This document shows positions 54,170-62,697 of a stretch of 64,000 bases of DNA, in pieces. The notes beneath the pieces are model-generated. The model saw nothing but the letters and a program-made list of their open reading frames with translations. It searched no databases and had not been told where the DNA came from. This DNA is from Eutreptiella sp. 'Long Island Sound 2002' (taxonomy: Eukaryota; Euglenozoa; Euglenophyceae; Eutreptiales; Eutreptiaceae). The stretch is taken from contig OZ038378.1 of the NCBI GenBank assembly GCA_964036045.1, positions 163,739,311-163,803,310 on the forward strand, given 5' to 3'. The position numbers and the translations under genes are program-made. How positions within the stretch are numbered: the stretch's first letter is position 1; every line of letters begins with the position of its first letter.

Positions 54170-54596
54170 GGGGGGCCACCGGACGGTGGCCGCAGCGTGT
54201 CCCCACGTGCGTATCTCCGTAATCCGGAGCACGTTGGCGGCGTGAAGGACGATGCGGGGCGGGACGGGTGTCCTGACGAGGGAGGACACATCCCCAGTCC
54301 ATCCCGTTTGCGGCCCTGGGGCCGCCTGCAGCCATGCCCTCGTCGCCGCGTCCCACGGGTGGTCAGGCCCCGCCCCGCGGATCATGGTGGGTCTCGGCCG
54401 GGTGTCCGGCCCCCACCACCGGAGCGGGATGGCGGCGTATCGTTGCGCAGGGGTCTCCGGGGCGCGCGTGGCGGCGCACCACCGGCTCCACTCCCGCGCC
54501 CACTCCTCCCCCACGATGCGCGCCTCCCATGCGGTCATGGAGCCGCGCCCGATGATCCACGGTGGGAAGAGGGCGTCCTGTAGGTGCCTCGAGAAA
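54020..54596 (-). pseudogene. Pol C-terminal extension, segment 2
   Basis: After C7 at 54597-54603 the reading frame changes and a mixed-composition protein continues (DALFPPWIIGRGSMTAW, GEEWAREWSRW, RITEIRTWGHAAATV). The Trp-rich, non-repetitive character resembles a folded region and contrasts with the Gly/Pro/Arg string in the previous frame. It runs usefully to about 54177, where the next homopolymer shifts the frame; the remaining codons to 54020 are out of frame. No domain recognised. Confidence 0.5.
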
Positions 54597-57590
54597 CCCC
54601 CCCGCCAGGTCCTGGTACGGGTGGGGGCTCTCTTGGGGCGGGCACTCCAGAGTGCCATTCACAACACGGAGGGAGGCTACGAAGTCCTTGTCAGGGCGCG
54701 GGGGAGGGGGAGGGTGGTCGCCCTCCGCCGCAGTGAGCCACCGGTGCGCCCGGGCCGCCGCGCTCTGGGGCTCGCGGAGGAGTTGCTCCAGCCGGTGGTT
54801 GCGAAGCTCCCACGCGAAGTCCCCCAGCCGGAGCATGTGGTGGAGGAAATCGTCCACGGAGGTCCCTCCCGGCGGGTCGTATCGGGTTATGGCGCGGAGC
54901 TGCGCCTCCGCGTCCTCGGGCACCAGTCCGGAGCAGAACACCTCCGTCCACGTGGCGCCTGCGGAGCGCCACGAGGCCACCCACAGGGCCTTGTCTCGAG
55001 GTTGGAGGTGGCGGGCCGCCTCGTGTACCGCCTGGCGGTAGTGGGGCCAGAGGAGCCGTGAGTGGGTGCATCCCACGTGCATGTGCACCGGGGTCTCCTC
55101 CGGGTCGCCGCAGAAAAGGCACGGTTGTTGGACGATGGCGACGCCGGAGAGCCGCTCCTTCCGGACGCGGAGCCTGCGCTGCACCGGCGTCTGGCCGTCT
55201 CGGGCCCGCAGCGTCCGGCGGTTGATGGCCGCCGCGGTGAGGTCCCGGGCGTGGACGTAGGCCGTGGCATGGGCCGCGCCCAAAGGTGTGTGTCCCCGGT
55301 GCGTCAGCGCATGGTCCGTCTGCGCCCGTTGCGCGACCTCGCCGAGCACCCGCATTGTGCGGGGCCGTAGATCGAGATGGCCGTCACGGCCGGCGACAAT
55401 GAGTTGGGCGTGGCCAGGGTCCGGGGGCGTGTTCTGCAGGACGGTGTCCTGGGACGCCGCCCAGTCCGCCTTGTGCAGTAGGGCGTCACTGTGGTGCGAG
55501 GTGGCTCGGACGTACCAGAACAGGTGCCCGGCGTGTTGCCCTCGCGCGCACAGGCCGTCCCGGAGCAACCTCAGGGGCATCTGGTTGACCACCTTCGCTG
55601 CGCCCGCGGGGACCCCCGTGGTTCGTTCGCGATCTGCGTGCCGCAGGAGGTGGAGGATGACTTCGGCGTCCACCGTGTGAACCCATGGTCTGTGGGCACC
55701 GTATTGTAGGGGGAGGGAGGTGGCCACCCCCTCCCCGTCGGGCACCGTGCCCGAGATGGCCACCGCCCACGTGCGGGTGAGGTCGGCGGCGAGAGCGACG
55801 CTGGTGGCGTGTTTGCAGGGTCCGCACCCGGACGCGTCAGAGGAGGTGTGTCCCCAGGCCTCCGGGATCCAGTAGTATCCGGTGGGGCTGAGCCACCCCG
55901 CGTTGAGGTCGGCGGAGTGCCACCGGACGTCGGGGTGGCTGGGGGTCAGTTGGTCCACGCTCAGCGCCCTGGTGTCGTCTGGGCTGATCGCCGGGTGGTC
56001 GTGCAGCCGGATCTCCGCTCTGGCGACCGTGCTTGCCGGGGACCGTAGCGCCGTCACATGTTCCTTGAGCCACGCCGGGCCCCCACGCTGGTGCACCACC
56101 AGGTGTCCCGTGTCCTCCGGCTGGTCCTCCAGCGCGTGTACCGCCATGTGTGGGTCGTGCGGCACCCCCGTAGCCACCAGTAGGGCGGTGCCACGGGAAA
56201 GCCCACGGGGTTCGGGCTGGCCTGCCCCCACTTGCACTATTACCCACTCGGCCCGGAGCTGCGCTTGCCCCGTCGCTTGGGTGCATTGGTCGTCCGTGGT
56301 CACCAACCACAATGGCGTCGGCGCGTGGGGCCGGGGGCGCAAGGTCTCTGGCCACGCCACATCTGCGTTAGGCTCTTGGTGCTCGCTTTCCGCGAGTACG
56401 TCGCGGAGGATGTACATGAGGGCTGCTGGCGGGTGGTACGCCGCCCCCCGCGTGGGGGGGGATAGGCCGTCCCGGCGGCGGTAGCCCCCGACGTGGAGGT
56501 GCAGGCCGTCCGGGGTCACCCGTGGGCCGGTGTGGGTGTCCTGCTTAGCCCTCGTGGGGTGGACGAGTCTCAGGCGGGGGTCCCGTGTGCCGGTGGTGTG
56601 GAAGAGGTGGGCCAGGGCGTCGCGCCACCCGGGGTTGTTGGTGGGCTCCTGCTCACGGCGGCAATAGTGGAGGTGTTCATTGGCGCATTGGTTGAGGCAC
56701 TCCCGCACCGCCGCCGGCCACGGATCGTCGTTGTCAGGGAAGGGGTGGCGTGGCCCGTGGTGCCCGTGCCACGGCGATGTGTGTGGCACCGTCAGGCGGC
56801 ACGTGTCGCGGTGTCGCAGCTTGGCGGGGCGCAGCGTGACGATGTTGCCCGGCGGGGACTGTAGTTGGACATGGGCCGCCCTGGGGCACGCGATGGGGTT
56901 GTACATCCCCACTCCCAGGGCGGCCAGGGCCCGGGGTATGCGGTGGACCCAGTCGCCTCCCGCCAGAGTTGCGAACTCTGGGACGGGGTAGTGCACCTCG
57001 GGACATATTCTGTGCGCGCCGGCTATCTCCCAGAACATCTTGGTGACCTCGGCGCGCACGGAGGTTGCGCGGTGGTGGACGAGTGTACCCACGAGGGCCA
57101 CCGCTGCCTGCTGGCACCGCGTGGGCACCCGTGTGAGCCCCAGGGTCCGGTCATCCTCCAGGCTGTCCCGCGAGGCGTCGAAGGCGTACCGCGCTCTGTC
57201 CTTCGCGACCTGGACCGTGATGTGGTCCAGGTGGCGTGCAGTGTCCGAGTCGTCGGCGATGAAAGGGGCGACGTACTGCGTCACCCCCCCGAGGATCGCC
57301 AGGATGACATCCTGCACCACTTTCGGTGGCGCGAGGGTGTTAAGGCACCAGTGGTGCACCGCCGCCAGGCGTAGCCGGTGCTTGCGCTGCAGGGAGAACT
57401 CCCCGTCCGGCTGCGACTGGAGTCCCAGGTAGGGGACGGAGTCCGCCGCTGGTACCCAGTACCACGGGTTTTCCAGGTGGGGACAGAGGCGCACCTGCAG
57501 GCCCGGGACCCCCTCCGTGGTGGCCATGGCGCACTTGCGGGGGTTGAGCTCAATGCCCATCATCCCCAGGTACGCGGCTACCGCCTCCAC
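54363..57590 (-). CDS. Main open frame of pol: RT thumb, RNase H-like domain, CCHC zinc finger
   Basis: This is the longest uninterrupted frame (1075 codons from a GTG; the true protein began further upstream). Residues 1-60 hold the post-catalytic RT motifs LNPRKC (15-20) and YLGL (54-57), typical of LINE reverse transcriptases, followed by a thumb/connection region to about 250. An RNase H-like fold is suggested by SDASG (Asp585), HTVDAEVILHLL (Asp641) and HKADWAAS (Asp709), spaced as in LINE RNase H domains; the catalytic Glu is not clear. C824-x2-C827-x8-H836-x4-C841, with an ET pair before the His, matches the zinc finger that follows RT in many non-LTR elements (zf-RVT, or the CCHC of RLE-type elements). 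I see no restriction-like endonuclease PD-D motif. The last 78 codons, after C7 at 54597, are out of frame. Confidence 0.75.
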   Translation of the reverse strand: MEAVAAYLGMMGIELNPRKCAMATTEGVPGLQVRLCPHLENPWYWVPAADSVPYLGLQSQPDGEFSLQRKHRLRLAAVHHWCLNTLAPPKVVQDVILAILGGVTQYVAPFIADDSDTARHLDHITVQVAKDRARYAFDASRDSLEDDRTLGLTRVPTRCQQAAVALVGTLVHHRATSVRAEVTKMFWEIAGAHRICPEVHYPVPEFATLAGGDWVHRIPRALAALGVGMYNPIACPRAAHVQLQSPPGNIVTLRPAKLRHRDTCRLTVPHTSPWHGHHGPRHPFPDNDDPWPAAVRECLNQCANEHLHYCRREQEPTNNPGWRDALAHLFHTTGTRDPRLRLVHPTRAKQDTHTGPRVTPDGLHLHVGGYRRRDGLSPPTRGAAYHPPAALMYILRDVLAESEHQEPNADVAWPETLRPRPHAPTPLWLVTTDDQCTQATGQAQLRAEWVIVQVGAGQPEPRGLSRGTALLVATGVPHDPHMAVHALEDQPEDTGHLVVHQRGGPAWLKEHVTALRSPASTVARAEIRLHDHPAISPDDTRALSVDQLTPSHPDVRWHSADLNAGWLSPTGYYWIPEAWGHTSSDASGCGPCKHATSVALAADLTRTWAVAISGTVPDGEGVATSLPLQYGAHRPWVHTVDAEVILHLLRHADRERTTGVPAGAAKVVNQMPLRLLRDGLCARGQHAGHLFWYVRATSHHSDALLHKADWAASQDTVLQNTPPDPGHAQLIVAGRDGHLDLRPRTMRVLGEVAQRAQTDHALTHRGHTPLGAAHATAYVHARDLTAAAINRRTLRARDGQTPVQRRLRVRKERLSGVAIVQQPCLFCGDPEETPVHMHVGCTHSRLLWPHYRQAVHEAARHLQPRDKALWVASWRSAGATWTEVFCSGLVPEDAEAQLRAITRYDPPGGTSVDDFLHHMLRLGDFAWELRNHRLEQLLREPQSAAARAHRWLTAAEGDHPPPPPRPDKDFVASLRVVNGTLECPPQESPHPYQDLAGGFLEAPTGRPLPTVDHRARLHDRMGGAHRGGGVGAGVEPVVRRHARPGDPCATIRRHPAPVVGAGHPAETHHDPRGGA

Positions 57591-57696
57591 GCCCTCGACA
57601 GTTGCTGCAGCGTGTGGGCCACCACCAGCAGGTTGTCGATATAGGCCTGGATGAGGCCGCGCTCGGCCCCTCCCGGCGGGCGCAGGCGATGCCCCT

Positions 57697-58440
57697 CACC
57701 TATGATTTTAGTAGCTGTTTTTTCCCAAAATTCAAAATGTCGACAAAAAGGGGTTTTTTCGCGGGAAATGACCTATTTTTTTGGTTTCTACGGCCCCAAA
57801 ATTGGGGGGGGGGGTCCTCCTACCCAAAATTTGTCCAAAAATATCAAAGACTCTGAAATTTGGCCAATTTTGGGGTATTTTTGCCTCCTCTGGGCTGGTC
57901 CTGCAGAGCAGTGCTGCACACCAGTGTACCTGCCTATAGAGGATTTTCGACAGAAATTCCAATTTTCTTTGGATTCTCTGGCCCCAAAATAGGGATGGGG
58001 GGGTTCCTCCCACCCGAGCTTTCTCCCAAACCATCAAAAACCCTGGAATTCGGCCTATTTTGGAGTATTTTTGTCTGCTCTGGGGTGGTGCAGCAGAACA
58101 GTGCTGCACACCAGTGTACCTGTATAGTATAGTATAGGCACGAAGAAACCATGAAAATAGGTTTTGTACCCAAAAAGACCAAAAGTAACCTTTTGTTTTA
58201 ATTATACACCCCCCAAATAGCAGGGGGGGGGGTTCCTCCTACCCCATTGTTCCCCAAAAATAACAACCTAAGCCTCAAACATGTGTGTGTACGGTGATAG
58301 GCACGCAAAAGCCTACCTATGAACCATATGGAAATGGACCACAAACGGTGCAAAATAGGGCCAAAAACACCTCAAATGTTCATCGCTCATCCCATTCTTA
58401 TGCACATACTATCATATTTTATGTAGTTCTTTGGCGTATT
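57697..58440. repeat. AT-rich tandem repeat family A (~190-225 bp units, 3 units)
   Basis: Units are recognised by GGCCCCAAAAT followed by a poly-G run and TTCCTCC or TCCTCCTACCC (near 57791, 57979 and, diverged, 58206), then CAGTGCTGCACACCAGTG (near 57909 and 58099). No gene is visible. The remainder to 58440 is unique AT-rich sequence in which I recognise nothing. Confidence 0.75.
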
Positions 58441-60400
58441 TTGCTTTTTTGCAACGAGCACCCTCCAATCGGGAAGGGGGGTGGTTCAACTGCTTCTTTC
58501 AGGCTAAAAAAAACGAACAATTTTTGATAAAAAAAATGGCTATTTTTCGCCGATTTTGTTGAAAAATGGCAGATTTTGGGGCATAGGAATGCTGTAAATT
58601 GTGTTTGGGAAATCGGTGTGTCCACACAGCATGCTTTTTTGCATCCAGCACCCTCAAAATGGGGGGGGGGGGCTCTGCAACTGCCTGTCTGAGGCCAAAA
58701 TACTCAATTTTTGACCAAGAAACGGCCATTTTTGGCAGTTTTTCCATGAAAAATAGCAAATTTTGGTGCATACAGATGCTGTAGATTGTGCTTTCGTAGT
58801 CCGTGCGTGCATACAACTTGCTTTTTTGCATCGAGCACCCTCAAAATAGGGGGGCGGATCCTTCAACTGCTTGTACGAAGCCAAAAAAAATCAATATGTG
58901 ACCAGAAAAGGGCCATTTGTGGCCGTTTTTTTCGTGAAAAAGGGCAAATCAATATTTGACAAAAAAACGGCCAATGTTGGCCGTTTTTTCATGAGAAATG
59001 GCAAATTTTGGTGCGTACGGATGCTGTAAATTGTGTTTGCGTGATCTGTGTGTCCCTACAATCTGCTTTTTCGTATCCAGCACCCTCAAAATAGGGGAGA
59101 GCCCAAAATAGGGGGGCAGTCTTCAACCGCTTGTCTGAGGCCAAAAAAAATCATTTTTTGACCAAAAAATGGCCCATTTTAGCCGTTTTTTCCATGAGAA
59201 ATGGCAAATTGTGGTGCCTACGGATGCTACAAAATGTGTTGTCGTGATCTTTGTGTGACCACAACTTGCTTTTTTGCATCCAGCACCCTCAAAATGGGGG
59301 GGGGGGGTCCTTCAACTGCTTGTACAAAGCCAAAAAATCAATATTTGACACAAAAACGGCCATTTTTGGCCGGTTTTCATGAAAAATGGCATATTTTGGT
59401 GCGTACGGATGCTGTAAATTGTGTTTGCGTGATCTGTGTGTCCCTACAATCTGCTTTTTCGCATCCAGCGCCCTCAAAATAGGGGAGAGGCAAAAAATCC
59501 CAACTTTTGACCAAAAAATGGCCATTGTTGGCCGTTTTTTCATGAAAAACGGCAAATTTTGGTGCGTACGGATGCTGTAAATTGTGTTTGCGTGAACTGT
59601 GTGTCCCTTCAATCTGCTTTTTCGCATCCAGCACCCTCAAAATAGGGGGGCAGTCTTCAACCGCTTGTCTGAGGCCAAAAAAAACATTTTTTGACCAAGA
59701 AATGGCCATTTTTAGCCGTTTTTTCCATGAGAAACGGCAAATTGTGGTACATACGGATGCTACAAAATGTGTTTTCGTGATCTTTGTGTGACCACAACTT
59801 GCTTTTTTGCATCCAGCACCCTCAGAATAGGGGGGGGGGGGTCCTTCAACTGCTTGCACAAAGCCAAAAAACCAATATTTGACAAAAAAAGCACCATTTT
59901 TGGCCGGTTTTCATGAAAAATGGCATATTTTGGTGCGTACGGATGCTGTAAATTGTGTTTGCGTGATCTGTGTGTCCCTACAATCTGCTTTTTCGCATCC
60001 AGCGCCCTCAAAATAGGGGAGAGCCCAAAAATCCCAACTTTTGACCAAAAAATGGCCATTGTTGGCCGTTTTTTTCATGAAAAATGGCAAATTTTGGTGC
60101 ATACGGATGCTGTAAATTGTGTTTGCGTGACCTGTGTGTGACTACAACTTGCTTTTTCACATCCAGCACCCTCAAAATAGGGGGGGGGGGGTCTTCAACT
60201 GCTTGTCTGAGGCCAACAAAATCAATTTTTGACCGAAAAACGGCCATTTTTGGCCGTTTTTTCATGGAAAAACGGCAGATTTTGGTGCATACGGATGTTG
60301 CAAATTGTGTGAGTCACGATCTGTGTGTCCCTACAATCTCTTTTTTCGCATCCAGCGACCTCAAAATAGGGGAGGGGGGTCCCTGACCTGTTGTTCACGG
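58441..60400. repeat. AT-rich tandem repeat family B with GGCC hairpins (~11 units)
   Basis: The marker GCATCCAGCACCCTCAAAAT or close variants starts near 58451, 58641, 58828, 59073, 59276, 59461, 59624, 59809, 59995, 60157 and 60347, so unit length is about 160-245 bp. A three-unit superrepeat of about 534 bp covers roughly 59276-60345. Each unit has a poly-G run, a CTTCAACTGCTTG segment and an inverted repeat such as CGGCCA-TTTT-TGGCCG. The best stems are 13 bp at 58962-58989 and 11 bp at 60236-60261. Short Cys-rich frames in several frames are shadows of the repeat. Confidence 0.85.
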
Positions 60401-60773
60401 GGCAAAGGCAACATTTTGGACCCATGGTACAGCCTGAAATATGGGGGGGGGGGGCTTTGGATAATCTTTTTTTCAAGACGTCTTCCTTGTGGAGAAGGGG
60501 ACCACCTTGAGAAATACAGAACCTGCATCCATCCCTGTGTGCACCATGGTCCGCACATGTTGACTGATCATTTGAGGACATTTGGAAAGAGCAACAACTT
60601 GAGCATGAAATTCTGGGCCAAATTGTGCACTGAGCAGTGCCTGCACTGAGTAATGCATTTGCCCCATGGGGTCCCTCCCTCCTCCAAGGAGCACAGCATT
60701 CCTGCACCCAAGGCCAATACTCATACTGCATTGGACTGTATGCACTGGCTAGCAGAGGTTTGCTCGACGGCTT
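60401..60773. other. No gene recognised
   Basis: Unique DNA between the hairpin repeats and the PQ-loop exon. A minus-strand frame stays open across it as a continuation of the exon frame, but its composition (Cys/Ser/His-rich, no hydrophobic periodicity) does not look like protein, and it enters the repeat family downstream. A poly-G run lies near 60443-60452. Confidence 0.5.
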
Positions 60774-60950
60774 GCCAAACAAGATGATCTGAAACACCAG
60801 AATTAAGTTAAAGACCACGGTCTCCATGCTCCCCAATAGGAGTGGGATTTGTTTTCAGATCCAGGAGGCCTCCATGGAGTAGCCCAGAACGGATGCCCCA
60901 TAGAGAATGTTCCCAGGTATGGCCAACAAAAATCAGTAAATACAGAGGTC
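60774..60950 (-). pseudogene. PQ-loop transporter exon fragment (SLC66/YPQ-like), disrupted
   Basis: PQ-loop proteins of the PQLC2/YPQ type are seven-helix lysosomal or vacuolar cationic amino-acid transporters. The minus strand encodes FLLAIPGNILYGASVLGY, then QIPLLLGSMETVVFNLIL and VFQIILFG, matching the last two helices of that family (compare the GN-LYG-SVL and LPWLLGS motifs). The block is preceded by CTTTTGGCAG (AG at 60951-60952), a good 3' splice site. Two defects are seen: an in-frame TGA at 60855-60857 between the helices, where a Trp codon would fit, and a probable frameshift at the A5 run 60928-60932, upstream of which GPLYLL sits in another frame. The PQ motif helices themselves are not found. 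It is a pseudogene, a partial duplication, or carries sequence errors. Confidence 0.65.
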
Positions 60951-60962
60951 CTGCCAAAAGAC

Positions 60963-61345
60963 AGTGCAGTGTGCACAGTGCATGCGTACGGTGTGCACAG
61001 TGCGCATGTTCACAGTGCGTGTGTGAAGTGTGCGGAATGCGTGCATGCGCACAGTGCAAATGTTCACAGTGTGTGCGTGCAGTGTGCACAATGCGGGCGA
61101 CGATGAGTGCGTGCAGTGTGTACAATGCGTGCGTGCAGCGTGCACAGTGCGTGCGTGCAGCGTGCACAGTGCATGCGTGCAGTTTGCACAATGCGTGCGT
61201 GCCGTGTGCACAGTGCGTGCGTGCAGTGTGCACAGTGCGTGCGTCCAGTTTGCACAATGCGGGCGTGCAGCGTGCACAGTGCGTGCGTGCAGTTTGCACA
61301 ATGCGGGCGTGCAGCGTGCACAGTGCGTGCGTGCACACTACAAAC
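60963..61345. repeat. 22-bp minisatellite array (GCGTGCGTGCAGTGTGCACAAT type), array 1
   Basis: Tandem 22-bp units with variants at a few positions (GCGGGCGTGC, CAGT for CAAT, TTTGC for GTGC). Most of each unit alternates purine and pyrimidine and contains the palindrome GTGCAC. The first part, to about 61100, is degenerate. Cys/Ala/Val/Arg-rich frames are open in all six frames because of the repeat and are not genes. Confidence 0.9.
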
Positions 61346-61767
61346 ATTTTCATCAAGCCCCCATCCCCCATTTGGTTGCGTTAACGCCACCCTGCAATCG
61401 ACGCTGCCGTAACCATTTGCCCAAATATCAAAAAAGCTGTCATAATGGTTGCCATGATAGCAACCACTGCCGCCATCGCTTTTCCTAGGGATGAAAAGTT
61501 GGAATGTGTTGTGAGAGGCGTTGAGGGACTCACTTACCGCCATGCCAGCGACCGCGCATCACAGGGGGTAGGTACCGAGGGTGGCAGAAACTGGATTCCT
61601 GCTTGCACAAAACAAAATTCAAAAAACAGTGAGACCCACAGACTGATCACTGTATTCTGTCATGTGTTGCGGCCATGCAACTTTTTCGCATGAAATGGAA
61701 TCCCTGCATGCGGTGGCACTACGTATTCCTACTGCCTTGATAACCAATGCACAATGCAACAATGTAC

Positions 61768-61980
61768 CGCTTCAATGATCGTAACCACAACATTTCCAAT
61801 CCACTCAATGAGCCCAAGCTTTTCGAGACGTGCATGAGATGTGCATGAGCACAAAGAGTGCTGCAAAGAACAAGAGGGTGCCCCACTCAACGTGCTCCAG
61901 CAGGGGCTCCCTCTCTGTGTCTGCCAGCAGCACCAGTGTCATGAATCCAAGGATTGCAATCCAGAGAGCGTCAAATGCAG
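61768..61980 (-). pseudogene. OCA2/anion-permease-like exon, copy 1 (frameshifted)
   Basis: Same exon as at 62698-62900, but a 10-bp local duplication of GTGCATGAGA (61829-61850) shifts the frame after [10 protein letters not shown], so the end of the exon is out of frame. The donor reads GTACATT, one base different from copy 2. At the other end the match to copy 2 stops exactly at 61980, and the minisatellite begins at 61981 in place of the upstream intron, so this copy has no natural acceptor. It is almost certainly non-functional as an exon. Confidence 0.75.
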
Positions 61981-62265
61981 CGTGCACAGTGCGTGCGTGC
62001 AGCGTGCACAGTGCGTGCGTGCAGTGTCCACAATGCGTGCGTGCAGCGTGCACAATGCGGGCGTGCAGCGTGCACAATGCGTGCGTGCAGCGTGCACAAT
62101 GCGTGCGTGCAGTGTGCACAATGCGTGCGTGCAGTGTGCACAATGCGGGCGTGCAGCGTGCACAATGCGGGCGTGCAGCGTGCACAATGCGTGCGTGCAG
62201 TGTGCACAGTGCGTGCGTGCAGTTTGCACAATGCGGGCGTGCAGCGTGCACAATGCGTGCGTGCA
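61981..62265. repeat. 22-bp minisatellite array 2
   Basis: About 13 clean units of the same 22-bp repeat as array 1, more regular than it. It joins the 5' end of the first exon copy directly to the second copy of the duplicated segment, so it marks the duplication breakpoint. Confidence 0.92.
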
Positions 62266-62310
62266 CACTACAAACATTTTCATCAAGCCCCCATCCCCCA
62301 TTTGGTTGCG

Positions 62311-62414
62311 TTAACGCCACCCTGCAATCGACGCTGCCGTAACCATTTGCCCAAATATCAAAAAAGCTGTCATAATGGTTGCCATGATAGCAACCACTGC
62401 CGCCATCGCTTTTC
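62311..62414 (-). other. Candidate hydrophobic exon (copy also at 61381-61484)
   Basis: After CTTTTCATCCCTAG (AG at 62415-62416), a plausible acceptor, one frame encodes a strongly hydrophobic stretch ([20 protein letters not shown]) of transmembrane character, ending at TAA 62311-62313. It lies downstream of the permease-like exon on the same strand, where that family has its next membrane helix, but the residues do not match the conserved pattern and the phase does not join cleanly. Identical in both copies of the duplication. Confidence 0.25.
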
Positions 62415-62697
62415 CTAGGGATGAAAAGTTGGAATGTGTTGTGAGAGGCGTTGAGGGACTCACTTACCGCCATGCCAGCGACCGCGCATCACAGGGGGTA
62501 GGTACCGAGGGTGGCAGAAACTGGATTCCTGCTTGCACAAAACAAAATTCAAAAAACAGTGAGACCCACAGACTGATCACTGTATTCTGTCATGTGTTGC
62601 GGCCATGCAACTTTTTCGCATGAAATGGAATCCCTGCATGCGGTGGCATTACGTATTCCTACTGCCTTGATAACCAATGCGCAATGCAACAACGTAC

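Larger units (their letters stand above)
47046..57696 (-). mobile_element. 5'-truncated LINE-like (non-LTR) retroelement, minus strand
   Basis: This GC-rich block lies between the satellite and AT-rich DNA. In minus orientation it contains, in order, the last part of a reverse transcriptase, an RNase H-like domain, a CCHC zinc finger, a C-terminal extension, a 410-codon frame, a 691-codon frame and about 3 kb of low-complexity DNA ending in CAAACCT repeats. The abrupt upstream loss in mid-RT at about 57696, with a sharp change in composition, fits 5' truncation during target-primed reverse transcription. The 3' limit is less certain: a plus-strand poly(A) at 49104-49123 could mean that 47046-49123 is a separate insertion. 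I see no LTRs, and no satellite resumes beyond 57696, so simple insertion into an intact array does not explain both sides. Confidence 0.6.
53362..57696 (-). pseudogene. pol: LINE-like pol polyprotein, 5'-truncated and frameshifted
   Basis: The overall product would cover the end of the RT palm, thumb, an RNase H-like domain, a CCHC zinc finger and a long C-terminal extension, about 1440 codons. It is read through four frame changes. The first lies just after the RT catalytic box, at about 57590-57605 (not a homopolymer). The next three coincide with homopolymers: C7 at 54597-54603, G7 at 54170-54176 and G8 at 53870-53877. Sensible composition resumes in the new frame after each. The catalytic box reads Y-I-D-N (57632-57643) where Y/F-x-D-D is expected. 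The fingers and most of the palm are missing upstream of 57696. The frame ends in TGA/TAA-type stop at 53362-53364, 39 nt before the next ATG. Confidence 0.75.

Noticed and set aside
60222-60836. A 204-codon minus-strand gene
   Set aside because: Only its first 20 or so residues belong to the PQ-loop exon; the rest reads through unique DNA into the hairpin repeats with no protein-like pattern.
60842-62473. Cys/His-rich proteins of 100-220 codons encoded by the minisatellite
   Set aside because: The 22-bp unit gives similar Cys/Ala/Arg or His/Thr/Leu strings in every frame; purely repeat-driven.
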